In this document: positions 7,946 to 16,371 of the stretch, in pieces
Layout of the letters: each line of letters begins with the position of its first letter
Numbering within the stretch: the first letter of the stretch is position 1
Source: Rhodococcus rhodnii
GTDB taxonomy: Bacteria; Actinomycetota; Actinomycetes; Mycobacteriales; Pseudonocardiaceae
Direction: 5' to 3'
Assembly: GCA_000720375.1 (NCBI GenBank)
Contig: JOAA01000012.1
Span: forward strand, 256,957-320,956
DNA: 64,000 nt
Translations under genes and position numbers: made by a program
The notes under the pieces: model-generated
Seen by the model: only the letters and a program-made list of their open reading frames with translations
Database searches by the model: none
Told to the model about the DNA's origin: nothing

Positions 7946-8716
7946 ATGACTGTCGAAGAGGCTGCCCGGCTTCTGCTCGCGCGTGAGGACGAGAAGACTG
8001 ACGGCCCACCGTTGACCGACGAGTGGTCCGATTTGGACCTGGAGACGGCGTATCGGATCCAGGACGAGACCCTACGGCTGCGGCTGGCTCGCGGCGAGAC
8101 GCTGATCGGCGTCAAGCTGGGGCTGACCTCGCGGGCCAAGCAGCAGCGGATGAACGTGGCCAGCCCGCTCACCGCGTGGCTCACCGACGCCATGGTCCTG
8201 CCCGCGGGCGTTCCGGTGCCGATGGACAGGCTGATCCACCCGCGTGCCGAGCCGGAGATCGTTGTCACCCTCGGCCGTGACCTCGAAGGACCTGGCGTCA
8301 CGGCGGCGACGGCACTGGGCGCGGTCGAGCACGTGTTCGCCGGCATCGAGATCATCGACAGCCGGTACGCGGACTTCCGGTTCACGCTGCCCGATGTCGT
8401 GGCGGACAACGCCTCCTCTGGCGCGTTCGTGACGGGCCCGGTCGCGCGGGGTGTGGAGGGGTTCGACCTGTCGCTGGAGGCCTGTTCACTGGAGGTCGAC
8501 GGCACCGTCGTGGGCACCGCGACCGGCGCGGCCGTGCAGGGGCACCCGGCGGAGGCCATCGCCCTTGCCGCCAACGACCTCGGCCGTCGTGGCCGACGGT
8601 TGCGGGCCGGTTGGATCGTGTTGACTGGCGGGATGATGGACGCCGTGGCGGTGGTCAAGGATTCGACCGTGTCGGCGTCGTTCAGTTCGCTTGGCCGTGT
8701 CGTGGTGGGAGGCTGA
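7946..8716 (+). CDS. 4-oxalocrotonate decarboxylase / 2-oxopent-4-enoate hydratase family
   Basis: A 256-residue member of the fumarylacetoacetase-fold hydratase/decarboxylase family (DmpE/DmpH, MhpD). Family marks include GVKLGLTS, the metal-binding HPRAEPEIV region and the EIIDSRY motif. Because the next gene is a 4-oxalocrotonate tautomerase, decarboxylation of 4-oxalocrotonate is the preferred role; hydratase activity cannot be excluded from sequence alone. The ATG at 7946 is preferred over a GTG at 7907 because of the AGAAAG seven bases upstream and the family-typical MTVEEAARLL. No separate second hydratase, 4-hydroxy-2-oxovalerate aldolase or acetaldehyde dehydrogenase is encoded in this window. 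Confidence 0.83.
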   Translation: MTVEEAARLLLAREDEKTDGPPLTDEWSDLDLETAYRIQDETLRLRLARGETLIGVKLGLTSRAKQQRMNVASPLTAWLTDAMVLPAGVPVPMDRLIHPRAEPEIVVTLGRDLEGPGVTAATALGAVEHVFAGIEIIDSRYADFRFTLPDVVADNASSGAFVTGPVARGVEGFDLSLEACSLEVDGTVVGTATGAAVQGHPAEAIALAANDLGRRGRRLRAGWIVLTGGMMDAVAVVKDSTVSASFSSLGRVVVGG

Positions 8717-8717
8717 C

Positions 8718-8903
8718 TTGCCGCTCGTACAGATTTCCGTTGCCGAGGGCCGTGATCCGGAAACGCTGCGGGCATGCCTGCAGGCCGTGCACAACGCGGT
8801 ACGGGAGAGCCTTGGCGTGCGTGACGAGAGCATCCGGGTGTTGCTGACCGAGGTTTCGCCGTCGCTGTGGAGCTCCGGCGGGGTGACTTTGGCGGAACGC
8901 TAG
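8718..8903 (+). CDS. 4-oxalocrotonate tautomerase
   Basis: A 61-codon gene starting at TTG (8718), one base after the decarboxylase stop, with a strong GGGAGG five bases upstream. After Met removal the mature enzyme begins Pro1-Leu-Val-Gln, and numbering from Pro1 places R11 and R39 exactly where 4-OT needs them. F50 is replaced by W50. The family works as small oligomers in which Pro1 is the general base, so the TTG start is functionally required. It converts 2-hydroxymuconate to 2-oxo-3-hexenedioate between the dehydrogenase and the decarboxylase. Confidence 0.9.
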   Translation: MPLVQISVAEGRDPETLRACLQAVHNAVRESLGVRDESIRVLLTEVSPSLWSSGGVTLAER

Positions 8904-8913
8904 GCTCTGGATC

Positions 8914-9657
8914 ATGCTCAGGGGGCGCGTGGCTTTGGTGACCGGTGTCAGTCGTCGTGCCGGGATTGGTTACGCCATCGCGCAACGACTCGCCGATCAG
9001 GGTGCGGAGTTGTTCGTGCATCACTATGCGCCCCATGACAGCGAGCAGCCGTGGGGCGCCGACTCGTCATTGCCGTTGGCCAGCTTGCCGAACGCGTCCG
9101 TCGACCTCGCGGATCCTGCTGGGCCGCAGCGTTTGATGGACGCCGCGATCGCCGCGTACGGGCACGTCGACATCCTCGTGTGCAACCACGCGCTGAGCGG
9201 TTCCGACGGTTCGCTCGGCGAGTTGGACGCGGCCATGCTCGACAAGCACTATGCCGTCAACACGCGGTCGACCATCCTGCTCACACAGGCTTTCGCCGCG
9301 CAGCACGACGGCCGCCCAGGCGGACGCGTCGTTTTCATGACCTCCGGCCAGGATCTCGGCCCGATGCGGAACGAAGTCGCGTACGCCGCGGCGAAGGGCG
9401 CGCTCGCGTCGATCAGCCGCACCTTGGCCGACCACCTCGCTGACCAGCGGATCACGCTCAACACCGTGAACCCGGGCCCGGTCGACACCGGCTGGGCCTC
9501 GCCGGAGCTCCTCGAATCGATCAGGCCCCAGTTCCCGCAGGGCCGGTGGGGGACGCCGGACGACGCCGCGCGCCTGATCGCGTTCCTCGTCAGCGACGAC
9601 GCGGCGTGGATCACCGGCCAGGTGATCAACTCCGACGGCGGAGTCCGCCCGGCCTAG
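8914..9657 (+). CDS. Short-chain dehydrogenase/reductase
   Basis: A 247-residue classical SDR. It has a Rossmann dinucleotide motif TGVSRRAGIG (10-19), N91 in CNHA, catalytic S144 (MTSGQD) and Y157-x3-K161 (YAAAKGA), and the C-terminal GQVINSDGG signature. The arginines after the glycine loop suggest NADP(H). Position after the tautomerase suggests a dihydrodiol or alcohol substrate linked to the aromatic pathway, but this is unproven. A TAGGCT hexamer at 8901-8906, ending seven bases before the ATG, suggests a leaderless transcript independent of the upstream genes. Confidence 0.85.
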   Translation: MLRGRVALVTGVSRRAGIGYAIAQRLADQGAELFVHHYAPHDSEQPWGADSSLPLASLPNASVDLADPAGPQRLMDAAIAAYGHVDILVCNHALSGSDGSLGELDAAMLDKHYAVNTRSTILLTQAFAAQHDGRPGGRVVFMTSGQDLGPMRNEVAYAAAKGALASISRTLADHLADQRITLNTVNPGPVDTGWASPELLESIRPQFPQGRWGTPDDAARLIAFLVSDDAAWITGQVINSDGGVRPA

Positions 9658-9673
9658 TCGATATGCTGGCCAG

Positions 9674-10663
9674 GTGACGGATCTGGTCGAGCGTGCACAG
9701 TGGATAGCCGAGACGGTGTTGCTGCCGGACGCGGCGGAAGTCGACGCCCGCGGCGCGATTCCGCCGAGTCATTTCCGTGTGCTGGCTCGTGAAGGCTTTT
9801 ACGGCATCGCCGCGCCTGACGCCGGACTGGATTTCGAGACGATCGTCTCGGTGATCGAGACGCTGGCCGGAGGCTGCCTGGCGACGACGTTCACCTGGCT
9901 CCAGCATCACGTGGCGGTCATTGGCCTTGCCAACACGACCAACGAGTCGCTGCGGTCGCAGTACTACGCCGACCTGGTCGCGGGGACGCAAACCAGTGGT
10001 GTGGCGTCGGCTGGTGCCTTGGCCGATCCGCCTCGGCTGCGGGCTTCCCGAACCGAGGGCGGCTGGATCTTCGACGGCGACGCGCCTTTCGTGAGCGGCT
10101 GGGGAATCGTCGACGTCCTGCAGATCACCGGAAACGCGGGGAAGACCGTCGTCAATGCGTTGGTGGACGCCAAGAACATCCCGTCGACCCGGTATGACCT
10201 GGTGGCATTGGACGCGACGGCGACCGTGCGGTTGACGTTCGACAAGGTGTTCGTGCCGGACTCCCGGATCATCTCGGAAGTCCCGGCCGAACAGTTCCTG
10301 GGAGTGCAGCACTTGGGCTCCCGGTTGAGCGGCGCGATGCCGACCGGCCTGGCCGTGCGGTGCGCCCGCATCCTCGAATCACACGGCCGCACCGAAATGG
10401 CCGAATCCATTGCCGCCCAGGCCGCCGAGGTTCGGTCTACATTGGACGCTGCGTTGGCCGACCCGCAGGCGATGTTCGCCGCCCGTGCGGCTGCGGCAAA
10501 TCTCGCCTACCGTGCGGCCGGAGCCGTCTTCGTCGCCGAGGGCGCAGGTTCCGTGATCTCCGGCAGCCACGGTGAACGCCTTGTCAGGCAAGCACTTTTC
10601 ACCCTGGTGACCGGAAGCCGCGCGCCCATGAAGGACGCACTACTGGACGTTCTGACGTCCTAG
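9674..10663 (+). CDS. Acyl-CoA dehydrogenase-like flavoprotein
   Basis: A 329-residue protein with the acyl-CoA dehydrogenase fold: an N-terminal helical domain, a middle beta domain (TSGVASAGALADPPRLRA...GWIFDGDAPFVSGWG, about 95-200) and a C-terminal helical domain ending GERLVRQALFTLVTG. It is about 50 residues shorter than typical acyl-CoA dehydrogenases, and the catalytic glutamate could not be assigned. Related flavoproteins include hydroxylase-type and desulfurisation monooxygenases that use reduced flavin, so the chemistry is open. The GTG start has a TATGCT hexamer six bases upstream and no ribosome-binding site, suggesting leaderless expression. Confidence 0.75.
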   Translation: MTDLVERAQWIAETVLLPDAAEVDARGAIPPSHFRVLAREGFYGIAAPDAGLDFETIVSVIETLAGGCLATTFTWLQHHVAVIGLANTTNESLRSQYYADLVAGTQTSGVASAGALADPPRLRASRTEGGWIFDGDAPFVSGWGIVDVLQITGNAGKTVVNALVDAKNIPSTRYDLVALDATATVRLTFDKVFVPDSRIISEVPAEQFLGVQHLGSRLSGAMPTGLAVRCARILESHGRTEMAESIAAQAAEVRSTLDAALADPQAMFAARAAAANLAYRAAGAVFVAEGAGSVISGSHGERLVRQALFTLVTGSRAPMKDALLDVLTS

Positions 10664-10708
10664 CCTCAATGTGTTCCGCAGTTGGACTCGAACGATAAGG
10701 TGCGCGTT

Positions 10709-11164
10709 ATGACTGGGGACGCGATCGCACGAGCGGTACTGGACGAGAATTCATACATGACGCTGGCCACCGCGGACGAGTCCGGAGTACCGTGGGCCTC
10801 GCCGGTGTGGTTCGCGACCGAGAACTACCGCGAGCTCTACTGGCTGTCCTCGCCCACGACACGCCATTCCAAGAACCTCGCGGTACGCCCGAAGCTGTCC
10901 ATCGTCGTGTTCGACTCCACCGTCGTACCGGGGGCAGCGCAGGCGGTGTACATGACGGGCACCGCCGCCCAGGTGCCCGAGAATGACCTGGAGCCGGCTC
11001 TGAGCGTGTACTCCGGCGTGTCGGTGCGCAGTGGCCTCAAGGAATTCGGCATCGACAGCGTCACGGGCGCTGCCCGTCTTCGCTTGTACCGCGCGACCGT
11101 TACGGAGCACTACATCCTCGATCCGGACGCCACGATCGACGTCCGGATCGAGGTCTCGCCTTAG
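10709..11164 (+). CDS. Pyridoxamine 5'-phosphate oxidase-fold (PPOX) protein
   Basis: A 151-residue split-barrel flavin-binding-type protein: MTLATADESGVPWASPVWFA, then ELYWLSSPTTRHSKNL and the strand FDSTVVPGAAQAVYMTGTA. Members bind FMN, F420 or heme and reduce or sequester small molecules; the cofactor cannot be decided here. An in-frame TTG at 10682 is less likely than ATG 10709, which has AAGG eight bases upstream. The same bases form TAAGGT seven bases before the ATG, another possible leaderless signature. It is monocistronic, ending about 200 bp before the next gene. Confidence 0.8.
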   Translation: MTGDAIARAVLDENSYMTLATADESGVPWASPVWFATENYRELYWLSSPTTRHSKNLAVRPKLSIVVFDSTVVPGAAQAVYMTGTAAQVPENDLEPALSVYSGVSVRSGLKEFGIDSVTGAARLRLYRATVTEHYILDPDATIDVRIEVSP

Positions 11165-11331
11165 CTCTTGCCTGCCTCGCCTTCGCGACATATCGCCGAT
11201 GCGGTGCATACCAGTGATTCCCATCACCTTTGTGGGAAAATCAATACTTCCGTCGGTCCGTGATGTCACAAATCGGCCTGCTGTCTTGTCCTAGTCAATG
11301 ACTGGCTCCCAGAGGACGGAGGGACAGCGCC

Positions 11332-11370
11332 ATGAAGATGTTGGCGCACGAGGCGAAGGTGCGGCGATGA
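11332..11370 (+). CDS. Possible 12-residue leader peptide upstream of flavoprotein
   Basis: A 12-codon frame (MKMLAHEAKVRR) preceded by the strongest Shine-Dalgarno of the area, GGACGGAGGGA at 11315-11325. Its stop TGA overlaps the ATG of the flavoprotein as ATGA (11367-11370). This arrangement is typical of translational coupling or a short leader peptide. The flavoprotein has its own GAAGG seven bases upstream. No codon run typical of amino-acid attenuation is present. Whether it is translated is untested. Confidence 0.45.
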   Translation: MKMLAHEAKVRR

Positions 11371-13091
11371 CTGACCACCAGATCGCGACATCGGTCCTGG
11401 TGATCGGCAGCGGTGGTGCCGGTCTGCGAGCCGCCGTCGAACTGGCCGAGCGCGGTGTGGACGTCCGCGTGGTCGGCAAGCGACCGAAATCCGACGCGCA
11501 CACCACACTGGCCGCGGGTGGAATCAACGCCGCACTGGCCACAATGGACTCGGCGGACACGTGGCAGCAGCACGCCGCCGACACCATCAAAGAGAGCTAT
11601 CTGCTCGCGAATCCAGACACAGTACGGATTGTCGCCGAGAACGCCCCGCGTGGTATCGCCGATTTGGAGCGTTGGGGAATGCCCTTCGCGCGCGAGGCCG
11701 ACGGCCGGATCTCGCAACGGTTCTTCGGTGCGCACACCTACCGGCGCACGTCGTTCGCCGGTGACTACACCGGACTGGAAATCCAGCGGACACTCGTGAA
11801 CCGGGCGACCCAACTGGACATACCCGTGCACGATACCTGTTACATCACTCAGATCCTGGTGCGTGACAATGTCGTCTTCGGTGCATACGGCTTCGATCTG
11901 GAAAACGGCACGCGGTACGTGTTCCACGCCGACGTGGTGATTCTCGCCGCCGGTGGGCACACGCGGATCTGGCGGCGGACGTCCTCGCGGCGTGACGAGA
12001 ACACAGGCGACTCGTTCCGGCTGGCCGTGCTGGCCGGCGGTCGCATCCGTGACCCCGAACTCGTGCAGTTTCACCCGTCCGGCCTGATCGCACCGGAGAA
12101 CGCGGCTGGCACGTTGGTGTCCGAAGCGGCCCGGGGTGAAGGCGGGATCCTGCGTAACGCCTCGGGCGAACGGTTCATGGCGAACTACGATCCGGCGCGC
12201 ATGGAACTGTCCACACGCGACAGAGTCGCGCTGGCCGCGTACACCGAGATCAAAGAAGGGCGCGGGACGCCCGATGGCGGTGTGTGGCTGGACGTGTCGC
12301 ACCTGCCGCGTGAGACGATCATGCGACGGCTGCCGCGGGTCTATCAGACGCTGCTCGAGTTGCAGATGCGCGATATCACCCGTGAGCCAATGGAAGTCGC
12401 ACCGACCGCGCACTACTCGATGGGCGGAGTGTGGGTACGGCCGGAGGACCACTCGACCGGGGTCGACGGCCTGTACGCGATCGGCGAGGCATCCAGCGGA
12501 CTGCACGGCGCGAACCGGCTCGGCGGCAACTCCCTGATCGAGCTGCTCGTCTACGGCAGGATCGTCGGCGAGACCGCGGCCCGGTACTCGGCGGAGTTGA
12601 CCGCCCAGCGCCGATCGCGGATCGCGCTCGCGGAAGCCCGCGCGGAGGTGGATGAACTGGTTGCCGCGGACGGCACTGAGAACGTTCGTGCGCTGCAACG
12701 GGCACTGCGCAACACGATGACCGCGTACGCCGGAGTCGTCCGGGACGAGGCGGGCCTGCGCAAAGGACTGGCCGAACTCGACGAGATCGAGGAGCGGATG
12801 ACCAACGTCGGCGTGCACCCGGACCTCGCGGGGTTCCAGGACCTGGCGCACGCCTTCGACTTGAAGGCGTCGGCACTCGCCGCTCGGGCCACGTTGGAGG
12901 CTGCGCTGGAACGCCGGGAGACCAGGGGTTGCCACAACCGTTCGGATTACCCCGATGTCGATCCGGAGTTGCAGGTGAACCTGGTGTGGTCCGGTCCTGG
13001 TCGGATCGAACGGGAAAAGATCCCGCCGGTGCAGGCCGAGATCGCCGCGCTGATGAAGGAAGTGTCCACGGTCGGCAAACTCGTCGAGTAA
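11367..13091 (+). CDS. Solitary succinate dehydrogenase/fumarate reductase-type flavoprotein
   Basis: A 574-residue FAD protein of the SdhA/FrdA/NadB family. It has the dinucleotide motif VIGSGGAGLRAA (12-23), H45 in AHTTLAAGG at the position of the histidine that carries covalent FAD in SdhA/FrdA, the QFHPSGL substrate loop, EAARGEGG with its proton-relay arginine, and HYSMGG. The C-terminal domain with ETRGCHNRSDYPDVD matches family members. No iron-sulfur or membrane-anchor subunit is adjacent, so it probably acts as a soluble fumarate reductase, aspartate oxidase or related dehydrogenase. ATG 11367 is chosen over an in-frame ATG at 11298 because the glycine-rich strand follows directly and GAAGG is well spaced. 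Confidence 0.85.
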   Translation: MTDHQIATSVLVIGSGGAGLRAAVELAERGVDVRVVGKRPKSDAHTTLAAGGINAALATMDSADTWQQHAADTIKESYLLANPDTVRIVAENAPRGIADLERWGMPFAREADGRISQRFFGAHTYRRTSFAGDYTGLEIQRTLVNRATQLDIPVHDTCYITQILVRDNVVFGAYGFDLENGTRYVFHADVVILAAGGHTRIWRRTSSRRDENTGDSFRLAVLAGGRIRDPELVQFHPSGLIAPENAAGTLVSEAARGEGGILRNASGERFMANYDPARMELSTRDRVALAAYTEIKEGRGTPDGGVWLDVSHLPRETIMRRLPRVYQTLLELQMRDITREPMEVAPTAHYSMGGVWVRPEDHSTGVDGLYAIGEASSGLHGANRLGGNSLIELLVYGRIVGETAARYSAELTAQRRSRIALAEARAEVDELVAADGTENVRALQRALRNTMTAYAGVVRDEAGLRKGLAELDEIEERMTNVGVHPDLAGFQDLAHAFDLKASALAARATLEAALERRETRGCHNRSDYPDVDPELQVNLVWSGPGRIEREKIPPVQAEIAALMKEVSTVGKLVE

Positions 13092-13096
13092 ACGCC

Positions 13097-13125
13097 TGCA
13101 GGGCGGGCTCGTTGCCCGCCCTGCA
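13097..13125. terminator. Strong bidirectional terminator hairpin
   Basis: A perfect 12-bp GC-rich stem (TGCAGGGCGGGC / GCCCGCCCTGCA) with a five-base loop TCGTT follows the flavoprotein stop by six bases, with AAGGGGTTT after it. It lies between convergent genes and should terminate both. Confidence 0.8.
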
Positions 13126-13137
13126 AGGGGTTTCAGA

Positions 13138-13797
13138 CTAGATCGGTGTATTGGCGAACCCGTGCTGGGCGATCCCCGACAGCAACTGCTGATACGCCGC
13201 CGCGCCGGCGGTCGGGTCCCCGGACACGCCCAGTGCGGACTTCATCGAGTTGTACGCGGACTGCGTCAACGGACCCCAGTCACCGTCGACCGTGAGACCT
13301 GCGTTGCGGAAGTTGTTGCACGCGGCCTGAATGAACTTCGTGTCGCTCTGCGAACCGGTGAGCAGCCGGATCGGCAGACCGCCGAAGTCGGCATGGATGT
13401 GGTCGGCGTGGTCGGCGTTGTACCAGCCGTCCAGCACGTACCGGAACCTGCGGCGAGTAACGGCGTCGAGCCCCAGATAACGCCTGCGCAGCGCGATATT
13501 CGTGGACGCGTGGTGCCGGTCGAGTGGCGTGCAGACAGTCCCGCTGCTCCACTGGATGTGGTCGATGTCCGCGGCCGTACCCGCACCGTGTTCGCCCGGC
13601 TTGTTCACGTAGAACCCGGCGGACACGACATAGGTGATGCTGCCGTACGCGCTGGCCAGTGACCGCAGATCGCGGATCCACAGCACCAGGCGGTCGTAGA
13701 ACTCCTGTGTGCACTGCCAGTTGCGGGGCGTCGTGTTCGGCCGGTTCGATCGCCAGTAGTAGACGGGTGTGCCGTCGATGTTGCTGAATGTGATCAT
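13138..13797 (-). CDS. M15-like/extensin-like cell-wall peptidase with peptidoglycan-binding tail
   Basis: A 219-residue protein. The catalytic-like core has zinc-peptidase features of the LAS/M15 and extensin-like families: GEHGAGTAADIDH (H70 and D77) and NADHADHIHADFGG (H133 and H135). The C-terminal part (about 150-219) contains AGLTVDGDWGPLTQSAYNSM, the characteristic pattern of a peptidoglycan-binding repeat. A role in trimming or recognising peptidoglycan stem peptides fits both parts. No N-terminal signal peptide is visible, which is unusual for such an enzyme. It lies three bases downstream of a Tat-exported gene and is probably co-transcribed with it. Confidence 0.72.
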   Translation of the reverse strand: MITFSNIDGTPVYYWRSNRPNTTPRNWQCTQEFYDRLVLWIRDLRSLASAYGSITYVVSAGFYVNKPGEHGAGTAADIDHIQWSSGTVCTPLDRHHASTNIALRRRYLGLDAVTRRRFRYVLDGWYNADHADHIHADFGGLPIRLLTGSQSDTKFIQAACNNFRNAGLTVDGDWGPLTQSAYNSMKSALGVSGDPTAGAAAYQQLLSGIAQHGFANTPI

Positions 13798-13800
13798 CGC

Positions 13801-14661
13801 TCAGATCCCTGCCGTCACGAGGCGGCCGTCGACAAGCCAGTAGGACAGCGGACCGCGTCTGGTCCACACCGCGCCCACGACGTGCGCGTTCTCCGGCACT
13901 GCCACCGGTTGACGGCCGGCGCCGACGGTGCCTGTGATCGCTGCGGACCCACCGATCGCGTTGGCCACCCACCGGATGCCGCCGTTGCCTTCCAACAGGA
14001 TTCCTTGCACGGCCGTGTCTTCCAGCTGACCTCGATCGACCGCGCTCCACGTCGATCCGTCGGGGGAGCGGTACAGCGTCGTGCCGTCCTGGGTGATCGC
14101 CGCCGCGACCCAGCCGGATCGGTTGCCGGACAGGGTGGTTATGGCGTGTTCGGCGGTCTGTTCCAGTCCGGTGACCGGGATCTCGGTCCATCCGTTCGGT
14201 ACCCGGCGTGCGGCGATTGTCCGCGCGGGGGCACGTTCCTCCGTGAGCCCGGAGCCCAGGGCCATCGCCGTGCCCGGGCCGAACCCGACACCGGTGAATT
14301 CGGTGTTCGTGCCGGTGAGGCGCATGACCTCGTGCCAGGCCACGCCGTCAGCGGACTGCCAGATCGTGGCTTCCGTGAACGGCGGCGCCGGGCGTGAACC
14401 CACTGCCAGGACGCCACGGGCATCAGCAGCCACGTCCAGGACGTTGGCGCCCTCAAGCCCTGTTGTGGGATGGGTTGTGCCGTCTTCGTCGACCAGCACC
14501 CAACTGGTGCCGAGCAGGCATAACGCTTTCGCCGACTGGCCGAGTTCGGCCACGCCGGCGGCTTTGGTCAGTATCGGCTGGGCAGTGGCCGTAGTGCCGA
14601 CCGCGGAAGCCGCGGCGACAAGCCCCAGTACGAAGGTCCGTCTGCCGATGTCGCAGGCCAT
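13801..14661 (-). CDS. Tat-exported beta-propeller-like protein
   Basis: A 286-residue protein with a twin-arginine signal (DIGRRTFVLGLVAAASAVG) followed by a possible cleavage region near TATAQP. The mature part has repeated motifs of the sialidase/BNR or photosystem II stability-factor type, such as IWQSADGVAWHEV and LYRSPDGSTWSAV (Ser-x-Asp-Gly-x-x-Trp boxes), predicting a propeller of several blades. A longer frame reaches 14742, but the ATG at 14661 has GGAG five bases upstream and begins directly at the signal peptide. The ligand is unknown; co-transcription with a cell-wall peptidase suggests envelope function. Confidence 0.72.
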   Translation of the reverse strand: MACDIGRRTFVLGLVAAASAVGTTATAQPILTKAAGVAELGQSAKALCLLGTSWVLVDEDGTTHPTTGLEGANVLDVAADARGVLAVGSRPAPPFTEATIWQSADGVAWHEVMRLTGTNTEFTGVGFGPGTAMALGSGLTEERAPARTIAARRVPNGWTEIPVTGLEQTAEHAITTLSGNRSGWVAAAITQDGTTLYRSPDGSTWSAVDRGQLEDTAVQGILLEGNGGIRWVANAIGGSAAITGTVGAGRQPVAVPENAHVVGAVWTRRGPLSYWLVDGRLVTAGI

Positions 14662-14799
14662 CGATTCTCCGTTCGGTAGTGACAACCTTGCAGGGATGGT
14701 TGGTTTTTCTTTTACCGAATCGGTTGGAAGTGTACGGGCCACGTGGACATGCCGGATACGGCCGTTCTGTCTAAAGTCCTTTCAGGAACCTGCATCCGG

Positions 14800-16347
14800 C
14801 TACGCGGGAATGTCCCTTGTGTAAGAGAGGTCGTGCCCGGTACGCGCCCAGATCACGTCAGCGCAGTCGAGGCCCTCGGCGGACAGTTGCCGTTTGACCA
14901 CCTTGAACGTCGCGGTGCGCGGCAGTTCCCGGACCAGCCGGACGTACCTGGGCACCTGCTTGGGGCCCAGATCGGGCTGTTCGGCCAGGAAACGGCCGAA
15001 ATCGGCGGGCTCGAGCGTGTCGGTGACGATCGCGGCCATCACCTGGTCCCCGGTGACCGGATCGGGCACGGCGTAGACCGCGACCTCGCTGATCGCCGGG
15101 TGCCGCAACAGGATCCGCTCGATCGGAGCCGTGCCCAGGTTCTCCCCGTCGACGCGAAGCCAGTCGCCAAGGCGTCCGACGAAGTAGCAGAACCCTTGCG
15201 CGTCGGCATAGGCGAGATCGCCGGTGTGGTACTTGCCGTCGCGCAGCCGATCCGCGTCAGCCTCAGGATCGCGGTAGTACCCGGCGAACCAGCCCGCGCC
15301 CGCGGTGTTGACCAACTCGCCGATCGCTTCCTCGGCGTTGACCAGGCGGCCTTCGGGGTCGAGCTCGGCAGGCGGACATGGCCGCCCGGTTTCGGGATGC
15401 AGAATGGCCACGTCCGGCGTGGGCTTGCCGAGCGAACCGGCTGGGGTGTCGTCGGTGCGGGCGAAACCCACTCCGCCTTCGGTCGACCCGAACGCGTCAA
15501 TGACCTTGCAGCCGAAACGTTCCGCGAACGTGGTCAGGTCGGCGCTGGCGCCTTCGTTGCCGTAGACGATACGCAGGGGATTGTCGGAGTCGTCTGGCGC
15601 CGGGGGTGTAGCGACCACATAGGACAGTGGTTTGCCCACGTAATTGGCGTAGGTCACGCCGAACTTCCGGACGTCAGGCAGGAAGCCGGACGCGGAGAAC
15701 CTGCGTCGCAAGGCGACGTTCGCGCCCGCGGCAAGCCCGACCGCCCAGCCGGCCATGATGGCGTTTGAGTGGAACATCGGCATGGAGACGTAAACCGTGT
15801 CGTCGGCGGACAGCCTGAAACGTTCGGCGAGCATCCGGCCGGGGAAGGCGACTTTGCCGTGCGTACAGCGCACGGCCTTCGGGTCACCGCTGGTCCCGGA
15901 CGTGAAGATCAGCATGAGCAGGTCTTCCGACGTTGCCGCGACCGGATCGACCGGCGCGCCCATGTGCAGCGAGTCCAGGTCTCGAACGTCCACACCGAGG
16001 CCGTCCAGCAGCGGCCGGTACTTCGGCTCGGCGAGGACGAACTGGCAGTCCGCGAGCCGGACGTCGCGGGCGAGCGCCTCACCTCGCCGAGTGGGGTTCA
16101 ACCCGACAAGCACAGCGCCGGAGAACGCGCAGGCGCCGAGCAGGAACGAGAAGGCGGGCACGTTGTCGGCCAGAATGCCGACGTGCGGAGGGACGTCCCA
16201 ACGCAACTGCGCCCTGAGCGTGCCCGCGTAGCGCGCCGACGCCTGGACATGCTCAGCCCAGGAATACGTTTCGTCTTCGAATCTCAGGCCTTGGCGGTGA
16301 TCCTCGGCGCGGGCCAGCAGCAGTTCGGTGACCGTCGGGACGTCCAT
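14800..16347 (-). CDS. Acyl-CoA ligase (FadD type), likely in a KstR-type regulon
   Basis: A 515-residue ANL-superfamily ligase. The P-loop IFTSGTSGDPKAV (147-159), AFGSTEGG, the YHTGDLAY aspartate and VGRLGDWLRVDGENL hinge are intact, followed by the C-terminal domain with TATFKVVKRQL carrying the catalytic lysine region. The N-terminus (MDVPTVTELLLARAEDH) recalls FadD17-like ligases of mycolata and related actinomycetes. It activates a carboxylic acid to its CoA thioester via an acyl-AMP. Start 16347 has GGAGGT seven bases upstream; a longer open frame to 16548 would read through the operator. A perfect TAGAAC-AC-GTTCTA site 25 bp upstream of the start suggests steroid-type regulation. Confidence 0.82.
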   Translation of the reverse strand: MDVPTVTELLLARAEDHRQGLRFEDETYSWAEHVQASARYAGTLRAQLRWDVPPHVGILADNVPAFSFLLGACAFSGAVLVGLNPTRRGEALARDVRLADCQFVLAEPKYRPLLDGLGVDVRDLDSLHMGAPVDPVAATSEDLLMLIFTSGTSGDPKAVRCTHGKVAFPGRMLAERFRLSADDTVYVSMPMFHSNAIMAGWAVGLAAGANVALRRRFSASGFLPDVRKFGVTYANYVGKPLSYVVATPPAPDDSDNPLRIVYGNEGASADLTTFAERFGCKVIDAFGSTEGGVGFARTDDTPAGSLGKPTPDVAILHPETGRPCPPAELDPEGRLVNAEEAIGELVNTAGAGWFAGYYRDPEADADRLRDGKYHTGDLAYADAQGFCYFVGRLGDWLRVDGENLGTAPIERILLRHPAISEVAVYAVPDPVTGDQVMAAIVTDTLEPADFGRFLAEQPDLGPKQVPRYVRLVRELPRTATFKVVKRQLSAEGLDCADVIWARTGHDLSYTRDIPA

Positions 16348-16371
16348 CCACGCACCTCCACACCCCGGAAT

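Noticed and set aside
11295..12935. 546-codon minus-strand open frame over the flavoprotein gene
   Set aside because: The + strand has complete FAD-protein motifs; the minus frame has none and is a GC3 shadow.
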